This document shows positions 20,075 through 30,518 of a stretch of 56,833 nucleotides of DNA, in pieces. The DNA is from Halocafeteria seosinensis. Lineage: Eukaryota > Sar > Bigyra > Bicosoecida. Each line of letters starts with the position of its first letter. The first letter of the stretch is position 1. The notes beneath the pieces were generated by a model. That model ran no database searches. It was not told the DNA's origin and saw only the letters and a list, made by a program, of their open reading frames with translations. The DNA is taken from positions 1 to 56,833 of the forward strand of contig LVLI01000059.1 in assembly GCA_001687465.1 (NCBI GenBank), given 5' to 3'. The position numbers and the translations under genes are program-made.

Positions 20075-22156
20075 TTAACCCTGCACTGCTCGCTTGGGTC
20101 TTTGTGCAGGTACTTTGGTGAGTTTGGGATAATAACCAGCTGGAGTCCCTGACGCACTAGAGGTAGTTGTTCCAGAACCGGTAGCGGTAGGGCTCACCGT
20201 TGGAGTGAAACTGGGAGACGATGTCCTCGTTGTGGTGGGAGAATGCGAAGGGGATACCGAGTTGCTTGCCGTTGAGGTCACGGTAGCAGTTTGCGTCGGA
20301 GTTGTCGTAGAACTTGCAGTTTGGGTTGCCGTTCGGCTCTGCGAGGACGATGCCGTACCAGTGAAGGAGGGCGAACAGCTGCTCGAAGCGGTTTCTGCCG
20401 CCGTGGGGGTGGTGGATGGCGTTGAAGCGGGTGATGGAGAAGGAGACGGTGGCAGCTGAAAGCGTAGAATCGGCAGGCTCATTCCATCATCAGTGACAAA
20501 ACGTTCGTCTATGGCCCATGCGTCCTCAGTCCATCCTTGCGTTCCTTCAGCGTGATACAGGACTCCATCTATATCGTCCAAATTGCCTGAGTGTCCCACG
20601 GATGTGAGCTTGGTTCCGGGATCGTCACCAATGATACGGGCACCATTATATACTGAGTGTTTCACTTGAATCTCACCACTTGCTGACTGTTCTATATGCC
20701 CTATAATCCCTCCCGCTGACGTGCCAAGGATCAAACCAGATGCATACGTGTTAGTGATATAAACATCCCCTGAAGCTTGTCCCTGCAGTCCTCCTGTTTT
20801 TGCTCCAGTAATACCCCCTGCGCGGGTTCCACTAATCTCACCTCGAGTGTAACAGTCGACAATGTACACTTGGGCCCTACTGGATGCCGTTCTTGCACCG
20901 CAAATCCCTCCACTGTCTTCGGCAGCTATCCCTCCCGTACTATAGCATTCCTTGATATAGACGAATCCACGGGCATGCCCCGCATTAGCCCCCATTATAC
21001 CGCCACTGTTTGCCCCACCGGGGAGAATAGTTCCGGTGGAATAGCACCGAGTGACATATACGTGGCCGTCAGCAACACCAGCAGACTGTCCACAAATACC
21101 ACCTGCTTCTTTTCCTTCAATATTTCCAGCTGAGTAGCAATCCGTGATATTGATTGTCGCTGGATCCCCTACAACAGCACCTGCCTCATATCCTACTATA
21201 CCTCCCGCTTTGTCCCCACGTATTGTCCCGGTCGAGTACGAATTGGTTATCTTGGCCTGGCCTCCAAACCCAGCAATGTCTGCCCCACATATACCGCCAG
21301 CCCTGTAAAGAATATCTCCTGATGAACTACATGAATCTATAATACAGAATTTCTGTCCTTTTCGGACAATGAATCCCCCAGACGCTGCAGTTGATCCGTT
21401 CCTAATGTCAAGGTTCCGAATCAACGGAGCTTCCTCAAAAGATAAAGCCTGAGTCTTAAACAGCCCCCGAAAATGTTGAATTCCGCTCAAATTAATGATG
21501 TTCGTATTTTGCCGACCACCATCAAACGTCTCGTACGCATTTAATGAAATGTAGTCTTCGTTCCCGTAGCGGTCATACCATATCAATTCACTGCAATTCA
21601 TTTCAAACATCTTCTTGTGCAAACTATAATGAAAACATGGTTCTTCTCCATTTATAATTGCGAGCCGTAGGTCTGTTCCAAATGCTTCGACTGGACGATA
21701 TCTACTGCAAAATGACAGTATCAAAGCCACAGTCATGAGTGACATACTTTTTGAAGTCGGTGTCTTTCTGCAGCCAGGCTTCGGACCCGGCAGCTCACGG
21801 TGGTTACATTGCCGAAGTCGTAAGAGTATCAAAAGCACTAGTGTAGCTTGCGCAAATACAGCAATCAGTGACTCGGTCCAATGAAAAAGTGGTTTATCTT
21901 TCCTCGGCTGCTGATCAACGAGAGCTTCACTGAGCGTTGGATATCCGAAGCGTGCCAGATGTCGGAGCCGGCTGGGGAGTGCGGCAATTGGATGTTGAGA
22001 GGTCCAAACAGAGTACAAAGATCGGCTCAATCGGACCACAGACGATTCTTGCAGCCATGGAGACTCACTTGGCGGCACATTGTTGTACAGGGACCAGTGA
22101 CGTGTTCCATAGAGGGTATCGTAAATCATGAGGGCCAGAATCACAATTGCAGCCAA
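20075..22156 (-). CDS. GLUG-repeat membrane protein, copy 1
   Basis: A single-exon frame of 693 codons. Hydrophobic segments lie at residues 2-17, 96-113 and 138-152. After these a conserved domain begins (TDLRLAIINGEEPCF), followed by NLDIRNGSTAASGGFIV and then about nine GLUG-type repeats (275-520) of roughly 24-26 residues, each a GGICG..AG..G core plus VYIT.CYSTG. This pattern predicts a right-handed beta-helix. A Pro/Ser/Thr stalk (565-670) and a basic end, PAQRPKRAVQG, close the protein. It is probably anchored or secreted at the cell surface. GLUG motifs occur in bacterial adhesins and proteases, and the function here is unknown. Paralogues lie at 36219-37729 and 40625-43327, and a relic at 23010-23910. 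Confidence 0.75.
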   Translation of the reverse strand: MAAIVILALMIYDTLYGTRHWSLYNNVPPSESPWLQESSVVRLSRSLYSVWTSQHPIAALPSRLRHLARFGYPTLSEALVDQQPRKDKPLFHWTESLIAVFAQATLVLLILLRLRQCNHRELPGPKPGCRKTPTSKSMSLMTVALILSFCSRYRPVEAFGTDLRLAIINGEEPCFHYSLHKKMFEMNCSELIWYDRYGNEDYISLNAYETFDGGRQNTNIINLSGIQHFRGLFKTQALSFEEAPLIRNLDIRNGSTAASGGFIVRKGQKFCIIDSCSSSGDILYRAGGICGADIAGFGGQAKITNSYSTGTIRGDKAGGIVGYEAGAVVGDPATINITDCYSAGNIEGKEAGGICGQSAGVADGHVYVTRCYSTGTILPGGANSGGIMGANAGHARGFVYIKECYSTGGIAAEDSGGICGARTASSRAQVYIVDCYTRGEISGTRAGGITGAKTGGLQGQASGDVYITNTYASGLILGTSAGGIIGHIEQSASGEIQVKHSVYNGARIIGDDPGTKLTSVGHSGNLDDIDGVLYHAEGTQGWTEDAWAIDERFVTDDGMSLPILRFQLPPSPSPSPASTPSTTPTAAETASSSCSPSFTGTASSSQSRTATQTASSTTTPTQTATVTSTASNSVSPSHSPTTTRTSSPSFTPTVSPTATGSGTTTSSASGTPAGYYPKLTKVPAQRPKRAVQG

Positions 22157-22639
22157 TCAGTGTGTACTTTTCACTCTCTGCTCGAGCGGTTCCTCGTTTT
22201 GTAGCTCCGTTCGGTTATATCTCTCTTAACAAGCAATCTTCAGCGGTGGATGAGCATATGACTAACAACGCTATGTAAGATACGAACACACTTCCCGAGC
22301 AGACACTCTTCCCGCTCAAAAGAAGAAACGCCCGACAGTGTTGGCCCGGCCGGATATGTTCATCACACTACTCTATGAACAGACTCAACGATGCGCACTG
22401 GAACGGCTTCGGAAAGTCAAGCAACCAGTTGAATGCTCTCTATGCCCACTTGATTGCACAAATACTGTGTACCGGATTGCATGCGGAGTTTTTCGGAATG
22501 GACTTTCCTTCTAGCAGTATTTAGGGACGCACATTCAACGATAAGAACATCCATACTAACTGGAAAATTGGTTGAAATTCTACTGCATCAAAGGAAAATG
22601 GAGGGAAAAAGACACATTGGAAAGGGCGGTCACTCGGCT

Positions 22640-22950
22640 CAAACGGCTCGAGTGAAGTCCGACTTCACACAACTCTTCCGAAGCTCAAGTTGCGCAACTT
22701 GCGCAGCAGATGCATTGATATACTCAGTCATATTATATATATATTATAATGTCGAATGTCTGCTCTGATTCATCGGTCCTGTATTGAAAGTCTTTTTTAA
22801 CCATCGCAATAGCGAATAGGACGAGGCTCACGAGACTTAACGTTGGCCAATGCATACTAGCGGAACAAAGCAAGGATGTGTACGAATTGAAAATTGCAGC
22901 ACAAGCGCTGAAGCCTCATGTTGAACTGAGCACCTGATCGGAGGCATTTG
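22640..22950. repeat. diverged tandem duplicate of the region before TrmH
   Basis: The segment shares ordered words with 23920-24240. Examples are GCGCAGCAGATGCATTGATAT against GCGCAGCAGCTGCATCGATAT, the CGAATGTCTGC block, GTCCTGTATTGAAAGTC against GTCGTGTATTGCAAGTCC, and then GCCAATGCA...GCGCTGAAGCCTCATGT against the start of the TrmH coding region (GCACTGAAACCACATGT). It therefore carries a decayed copy of the first TrmH codons. A TA-rich microsatellite lies at about 22727-22745. Confidence 0.6.
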
Positions 22951-23009
22951 CCAAGTCACACAGTCTGCAAAGTTGAATAAGGGCATACGACGAATATGTA
23001 CAACACTGT

Positions 23010-23910
23010 TCTTAACCCTTTACTGTTCGTCTTGGTGTTTGAGCAGGTAGTAGTTTTTCTGCGGTTATTTAGGGTGTATGCTTTGTCCTTCGAGGAAGCT
23101 CTATTGATTTGGAATCTTGACGTTAGGAATGGAAAGATTGCAGAATTTGGTGGATTCTTTATCCATAGACAGCAGAGATTATTGCTGGATTAAAAGGAGG
23201 AGGAATAAGCGGTCAAGCTACAGGAAATGTGTCTTACAGTAACACGTACGCCTCTGGTGTGATCAGTGGCACATCATATGATTGGCGACGATCCTGGAAA
23301 CAAGCCCACACCCACATGACCAACCTCAGGCAATTTAGAAGATATAGATGGAGTCCTGTTTTATTTTCTCGAAACTCAACTGTGGTCTGATCACGTATGG
23401 ATCTTAGACGAACGTTTTGTCACTGAAGGGGATGATTCTGCCTGTTCTACGCTTTCAGCTGCCATCGTCCCCTTCGCTATCACCCACGTCAACGCCATCC
23501 ACCACCTCTACTCAATTTGAAACTGCTTCCAGTAGCTGCACTCCCTCTCTGACTGGTACGTCGTCGTCTTCGCAGAGCAGAACGGGACCGCTAACTCCAA
23601 CTGCAAGTTAGACGGCGACTCCCGACGAAAAGTACAACAGAAACATCCGCATCAAGTAGCTCGCCTTCTTCTTCGAGCTCCTACTACGACTGGAACGTCG
23701 CTTTCTAATTTCACTCCAACAGTGAGCTCTACGGCTACAGTCTCCGGGTCAACGACCTCAAATGTGTTAAGTGAAACGTAGTCTTCGTTCCCGTAGCCAT
23801 GGTCATGACATATCAATGAAAACGTGATTTCTCTCCATTGATAATTTCCGGCCGTAGGTCTCTTTCAAATGCTTCGACTGGGCGATATCTGCCGTAGAGT
23901 GACAGTGTCA
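23010..23910. pseudogene. scrambled GLUG-gene relic
   Basis: Three fragments of a GLUG gene most like copy 1 are joined in the wrong order and orientation. At 23012-23055, on the minus strand, is the C-terminal end (PAQTPRRTVKG, then stop). At about 23070-23610, on the plus strand, is a frame with ALSFEEALLIWNLDVRNG. It then jumps across a deletion of most GLUG repeats to a SNTYASGVISGTS-like piece, the ILRFQLPSSPS segment and the start of the stalk. At about 23760-23910, on the minus strand, is the N-terminal part of the domain. Stops and indels interrupt all pieces, so no protein is expected. Confidence 0.75.
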
Positions 23911-24176
23911 AACAAGCCTCGTTTCTCGAGCTTCACAAAATAGTGTCCAGGCTCATGCTGCGCAGCAGCTGCATCGATATGGTTTGATACACTATCGAAC
24001 GTCTGCCTTGTTCCCTTGGTCGTGTATTGCAAGTCCTGTTCAATTGGCAATCATGCAGCACGGGCCATGGTAATGGCGAACAGTAGACTGAGCTTCACAA
24101 GGCCTTCCAGATTTCATTTAATTAGGTGTTAGTGCATTTCCCTGGCGCTCTAGGACCCTCGAAAGCATTTAATACG

Positions 24177-25087
24177 ATGGTAATGGCCAATGCAAAACTT
24201 GTCGTGGAAGCACTGAAACCACATGTGAAACCGGGCAAATACAATCGCCTGTACCAAGTGGCTAGGAATCGTCGTTTGGACACCACTTTGGTGCTGGAGA
24301 ACTTGAATGACCCCCATAATGCGGCAGCATGTTTACGCACCGCGGATGCCTTCGGAATTCGCACCGTTCACGTGATTGAAAGTTACAATGCGTTTCATCC
24401 GTTTGATGTGCATGGAGCGAGTATGTCACCCACAAGCAAAGGGTCCGTTAAGTGGCTGGAAGTCAAGCGATACACGGACACTTCAGAATGGTAAGCGAGC
24501 ATTCAAAGAGGGATATTTCAAGTTGTTTTCTGTATTGGCACGGTTGGATTTTATTTTCGTTTGGTTCTTGTACTGTATGCAGTCTGCAAGCTCTCCGGGA
24601 CCAGTCGTTCATGATTGCGGCTTCTATGGTGGATTCGAAGGACAGTGTACCTCTAGATCAGTTACCGCAGCAGGTCACTCAAGCGAATCATGGATTGGCA
24701 AATAAACCCACTAGCTCACGACTTCGTCCTCGTCTGGCAATGGTACTGGGAAATGAGGTAAGCTGAAGAAACAGTTCCTGTCTCACTGCAATCCTTGTCT
24801 GTGTTACCCTTGGATCGCCGTTTGCAAGACAGCATCGAGGAGTTTCCCGGTTAACAGAATCTGAAGCTGATTTCGGATATTACATCCCTCAACAAGGGTT
24901 TGTTGACTCTCTGAATGTGTCCGTTAGTGCCGGTATTACGTTGTATGCAATGGAGCAGGCGCTTCCACCCCAGGAGTTCGTGGATGGAACAGCACTTGAC
25001 GAGCTCATGGCGAAGTGGCTCATTCAATCTGTACGCGGAGCGGACCTGATACTAAGCCGGAAAGGAATACAAGTACTGGATCTGTAA
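24177..25087 (+). CDS. TrmH/SpoU-family RNA 2'-O-ribose methyltransferase
   Basis: Uses S-adenosylmethionine to methylate a ribose in tRNA (Gm18-type) or rRNA. Three exons, 24177-24490, 24583-24757 and 24833-25087, make 247 residues. The alpha/beta-knot (SPOUT) motifs are all present: motif 1 VLENLNDPHNAAACLRTADA with its Asn and Arg, motif 2 LAMVLGNEHRGVS spanning the second splice junction, and motif 3 IPQQGFVDSLNVSVSAGITLY. The length is close to bacterial TrmH (about 230). An upstream in-frame Met at 24126 would add 17 residues and cannot be excluded. The start overlaps the edge of a duplicated segment whose other copy (near 22850) carries a decayed version of the first codons. TrmH is the best match; an organellar rRNA methylase of the same family is possible. 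Confidence 0.85.
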
Positions 25088-26029
25088 TACGTGCTTACAT
25101 GATGCTTTATTCGGTTTGAAGTTTTCCCTTCTAGCATGTACACGCCGTTTGGCAAAGGAATACGAGGGACAAGAGCGATTATTGGCACCCTTTGCCTACC
25201 GACGACGAAGCAGAAATTGTTCGAGAGGTACATGCGATACCCACACGGTACACAACAGACATAGAGTGACGTCCCTAGACAGCTTGGCGACATGAGCGCG
25301 TTTATCGGGTTATGTCTGCCGAGATCCGTTACCCTGCAGCCTCTGCCGTTCGAAATACGGGACTTATTGGTTGACTTTGAATCCACTACTCGAAGGAAAA
25401 GGCGTGCATGCCAATCTGTTGAAGTCTTGTTCTGCGCATCACAGTTTAGCAGGTTTAGGGTAAGACAAGAGCGCAAACATTCTGACGGTCATCCGCGATC
25501 CCTTCGATGGTTGCACAAGTTATCTGCAATTAATGTGGAACCTCCAGGCTCGATCTAGAGGGATTTTAAGCTTGACGCCATTCTGATGTGGTTATAGTTA
25601 TAATATAGCCAGTGGCCACGTCGAGTTGTGACGTCACACGATTGCTGGAAGCACCATCATGACACATTACACCGGATTCCCATAGTTTGGTTGGACACAA
25701 CTTACTGCATGGGTGCGCAACAACATATTGCAAAAGGTAATATCCGTAGATATGCAAGCTGCTTCTTTCAACGGCAAATTCGGTGAAGCAGAGATATGCA
25801 TAGTGGCTCGTGTTCTACAATTCCTTCGTTTGGGGGCACAATAGCGAAGAGTGCCCCGGAGAGCCCAAACATCCATAAGGTGTGACTCACCGTGTGAGAG
25901 AAAACCCATCTAAAGATATTCTGCGTAAATATTGCTGTTCCAGGATGGAAAAAGCGTCATCTCTGTAGGAGCTGCATAAATATAGCCAGTTCGGGGCGGA
26001 CTCCGCTTGAATGGCCGTATCTGGATAAC
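25088..26029. other. intergenic, no gene recognised
   Basis: Short frames on both strands (for example 25292-25558 plus and 25476-25024 minus) carry no recognisable motif or splice-consistent extension. The region separates the TrmH gene from the cyclase, and the cyclase promoter should lie here. Confidence 0.45.
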
Positions 26030-29000
26030 ATGCCGACTAATGAGGCACAAACAATTTGGCACTATTTCATGAAAAAGCGAGGACGGGCTGCAAGGGCAAA
26101 TGTACATCGTTTTCTGTGGAGGACACTGTTAGGATGGTCCATCGTATCCGGAATCTGCATCGCGTCGTTTTTTGGTGATGACCTGTCCGCAGCAGAAACG
26201 GATTTGCTGTGGGTCATCATTCCGGTTCATTTTGTTCTGGAATTGATTATAGTAGCGGCCATGTTCGTAACTGGAGTGAAACTTTGGAAAAACTCGTATC
26301 AGATCCCGTTAGCCATCCTGGTACTTGTATTTGCGGTAGTATTTCTAGGGCAGGGAGCTTTCGTCGACGTAGCACTGATGAGCTCGATTGAAGGAGGTAA
26401 CCAACCAGAAGAACTCTCCACAAGCATTTCGTTTTCAATTCTCTTTGTTGCAACATGGATGAGCATCATAAGGATAATTTTAACTGACCGAAAACACTTA
26501 AGCATAGTGTATTTTGCAGCGGGAGTTGCCTTTATTGGAGCAACCGGTGTTCGATTGTATGCCGGACGTTATACATCGTTTGGCTATCCTGACCTTGTAC
26601 CGTATCTAGTGATGATTCCATGTGTAGCTCTAAATCTTTGTATTGCACGAGTGGAAATAAGAAATGAATGGTACGAGTTTATTACCCGGAAGCGTCTCCA
26701 GGCAGAGTGCATACGCTCGGAGGAGCTACTCACGCTAGCCATGCCAAAGGAAATAGCGCATGCCCAAATGATGGGCATGTCGACTCCTCGATCGCACGAT
26801 TGCGCAAGCGTGGCGTTCCTATATCTCTCGGGATACTCAACCCTTGTGGCCGGTACAGGTAAGAACGTCATACGGCTCGATAAGTCCGTTGCCAAGAGCT
26901 GCTTACTCGGTGAATTGCAGAATATGAACTACCGAAACTGATGAAGTTCATGGACGACTACTTCTCAAGCTTGGATGAAATAGTGCTGGCACACCCAGGG
27001 GTGTATAAAATCGAAAATGTGGGCAATTGCTATGTGGTTGCTAGTGGAGTAATACGAGTAAGCACATGATCAGTGCAGGCGTTTCTTGCGAACCCCAGAA
27101 TGCTTTGTGTATTGCAGTCTTCAGCGAACCATGCGGCGAACCTCATTGAGTTCTGTCACGATGTGATGAATGATCATAGGTTCAGGAGCTCGTCACATAA
27201 TGAAGTAGTAAATGAGTCCGATATATGTCATGGCGTCGAACCTTTAGGTATAAAGATTGGAGTACACTGCGGCCCTTTGTCTAGTGGTGTCATTGGCACG
27301 TGCAGGACTTTCTATCGACTTTTTGGTGATACTGTGAACACTGCATCTCGTATAGCAGCGTATGTATCTCCTGGAGAACTCGGAATGAGCTCGGAATTTT
27401 ATGGATCCCTTAGCTCGGACGAAGTACACCGACAAAGTGATTGCTATCAGGGGCTTGAACCTGAATCTGTGCATCTGAAAGGCAAGGGTGCGTTTGAGAT
27501 TTATCGGATAGTTTATGATGGTAACGGTACACGTCGGAACTGCATGTGTAGTGGCGTCTTCAATCCTGACGGATCTCCGAAGCTGAACGAATCTTCGGAG
27601 GTTACTGATGTCCGACTGGTAGCGCAAGTCAGTCCAAAGGGCGCGACATTCAATTTACAGTATAGCACGAGAGCGTTAGGCTGGGAATCCTATTCGCAAG
27701 ATGACCCAACAGAAGAAACACATTCGACAATAAGAAAAGCGCAAGATAGAGTAGCAAGCGTATCTAAGTTTTTAGACTACAAGCTCAATGATGCCTTGCA
27801 AGAGTACAGTAAGCTCGATGCTTCACTGCTGCCTACTGCGGAATCTTACCATGTTGGGAAACTCGAGAGACTTTCCCTGGCTCGAGTCATTGTTCCGCGA
27901 AATCGATCTAAGAAAACTGATACGTGTGTGCATCATGAAAGGCGTTCGCCATCTGACCAAATATCTGACGCAGGAAGATCAAACCAGGAGATAGACGAGG
28001 GCGGCTCGGAGTGGTTTCGGCGGCAGTTCTCTAGTTTGTCTAGCAAGTCAAGCTCTTCGTCGAATATGATGGGGACTGCAGTTGTAGATATGGCGTTCAT
28101 TGGGGAACCTGAGACATATTCAGTAAAACGATGTGGATTTTGCCGACGGAAGGTTCTAAAGGAGTACCCGACACTTTTTGCCAGGTTCCGTGACGAGGCA
28201 GTCGAGGCCGAGTACAAATCTCAAAGGCATTCACTGACTTTTGATCTGCTCTGTTCATCATTCGGGCATCTCCTGTTAGTCATGTTTTATCTGACTGGCG
28301 TATACTCTGCTAACATTTCCGGATCGACAGCCAACTTGCTCATCTTGTACACTCCTCTTGCTTTTGGATTCTGTATGCTGCAGGCAATGTCCAAGAAGTT
28401 TTCGCACCTGTCTTCAAGCCGCAGAATATGGCAAGGCAACCCTACAATTCCCCGAAATACAAAGAGTCCGCACGTTGCCAATTTGCCATCTATGAGCACT
28501 TTGGACGACAGCTATTTCAGTAAAGCCAGGCACTGCCTACAGGAGAATTTTTCTGTCTGGTTGTCGGCGTTCTGTTCCCTGGTATTAAGTGCATTCATTC
28601 TGGCAGATTCAATGTGGCTTAGCAAGGCGCCCCAGTCGGACAGGGTTTGTCTTGATTCCTTTGTGCTTCCTGTGCTACTGCTTCCAACCCTGCATATATT
28701 CCGGATGTTATCCAAACCACTGGCAATGGTGGAACTATACGGCTTTACTCTGTTCTTCGCTCTCCACGCCATCTCGGGAAGACTGGCTTCATGCTCTTTG
28801 TCTACTCAAGTGGTTGGAATTTTGTTGCTCTCGGCGACTACATATAATTCTATGTTAGATTCCGCACACTCCGAACTCAAGACTCGCCGAGCTTACACTC
28901 TCTATTCTGCATCGACACAGGCGAAACAACAAGCTGAGACTGTGACAGGTCTACTTTTTCCGCCGATCGTAAATGAAAAGCTAAAGCGGAATGAACCAGT

Positions 29001-29541
29001 CTCTTTCGAGATTTTTGAGGATGTTATAATTCTGTGGAGTGATATTGTTGGCTTTACGGCCCTCGCGTCATCAAAGCAGTCACGTAGTGTAATGGAGCTT
29101 TTAGACGAATTATACTCCTCATTTGATAAGAATGTGGGAAAGCTCAATCTATGGAAAGTAGATACAATAGGAGACGCCTACGTTGTAATTGGAGGGCTCA
29201 ACACTGGGAGAACAGAGTTCGGAAAGACTGCGGAGAAGGTATTCGACCTATCTCAGGCAATGATATCATCCGTCGCCGCGTTCAATGAGAAGAATTCTAG
29301 TGACCTGGGCGTCCGGATTGGTATACATTCAGGACGTGTAGGTGCAGGAATTGTTGGGAAATTAAGACCCCGTTTCCATGTGTTCGGAAAAACTGTGCTG
29401 GACGCAGAGCACCTTGAAAGTACGAGCCAGCGGAATGAGGTGCATATCTCTTTAGCAACAGCGAACCGATACCGTGGAATTCAGTTTGGTTTCGCAGCTA
29501 GCCACAAGGGCACTTGCTGGTTGCGCCCTCCTGGGATCTAA
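26030..29541 (+). CDS. 12-TM class III nucleotide cyclase with inverted halves
   Basis: Makes cAMP or cGMP from ATP or GTP at a membrane. Three exons (26030-26858, 26921-27057, 27118-29541) give 1129 residues. Six N-terminal membrane segments (for example IPLAILVLVFAVVFLGQGAF) precede the first cyclase domain. It lacks both metal-binding Asp (YLSGYS and VGNCY replace the usual SDIVGF and GDAY) but keeps the transition-state Asn and Arg (FGDTVNTASR). Six further membrane segments (about residues 735-935) precede the second domain. That domain keeps both metal Asp (WSDIVGFTAL, DTIGDAY) but has lost the Asn/Arg pair (FGKTVLDAEHLES). One composite active site is therefore expected, as in mammalian transmembrane cyclases, but with the C2-like half first and the C1-like half second. 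The purine-site residue in the first domain is Glu (YKIENVG), which favours GTP; the partner position is Arg (FYRLFG), which fits neither standard type. Confidence 0.85.
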
Positions 29542-30518
29542 TAAGGGTTCTATATTACTGTCGATTTCAGTGTAGCTCTTACTGGACAACGTGGGTCTTA
29601 CGTCTTTCCAAAGACCTCTTGAACTTGCGTTACGGATTTGTCCCTCAGAAGCACTCAAAAACTTTCGAAGTCAACATGAGCGTATAGAGAAGACGATGAA
29701 ATAGATGCATCAACTTGTCTAGTTCGGGATGATTCTTTCAGGCCCCATTGTTCTCAGTTTTGGTCTGGCTCTCACTCAGTGGCTGGCAGACCGACGAAAG
29801 ATCATATCAACCTTCTCCACATCCTGTATTGAATTGGGCGACGATATCATGGCCAAAGAAGTAGGTATGCCTCAATTCATGTACTTCATCTCTCCGAAGA
29901 CGGGGTGTCTAGCCAACCAGCTTGAATGCCAGAGGTGCTAAATTCTTTCCGAGATATTAATGCTAACGCCTTTGTTTGCAGATGGTAGCCACAGTTCCAG
30001 AAACCTGGATACGTTTCCTACTACCGCTGCTTCCCTGCAGAAACTAGCTTTCGGGAACAGTTTTTGTGAGAACATAAAACCGCGGACGAAGTTTGCCGAC
30101 GATACCGTTCCCTGCTGTACAACCTGCTTGAAACCCAATGCGAAGACGGTTGTACAACTTGTACTACAATAATACCGGCTGGTTGTGACCCCCACGAAAG
30201 AACTGCATTAGCTGCTCTTCCACTGGCATGCTACATTTTTTTTGTATATCTCCTGCGATCGTTAAGCTAATGTAGGAATACCAATAATAGTTGCTACAGT
30301 AAATTCACCATGGGAGTCCCACTACGTGCGGTACCTGTCATGACAGATGTGATTCACATGTCAACAACTCCTGTCACTCAGGCCAGGCTGAATGCGATGA
30401 ATGGTTTGTAGGGCAATATTCATCCTTGTCATCAACTTTCCTTGATCTGCTGAATGTCGCAATTGTGTAATGAAATCGATTGCTCCTGCCCATGTGTGTG
30501 TGCATCTGTTCCCTGTGA
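29542..30518. other. intergenic, no gene recognised
   Basis: A few short plus-strand frames (29729-29941, 29960-30172) have no recognisable content and no ordered splice sites joining them. The 3' end of the cyclase transcript and the promoter of the next gene should lie here. Confidence 0.45.

Noticed and set aside
20205-20459. Plus-strand Val/Glu-rich frame
   Set aside because: Shadow of the Ser/Thr stalk of GLUG copy 1. The same effect is seen at 43215-42844 against GLUG copy 3.
22996-23611. Short plus-strand frames as a functional small GLUG protein
   Set aside because: Stops and deletions separate the conserved pieces, and neighbouring fragments are in the opposite orientation. It fits a relic.
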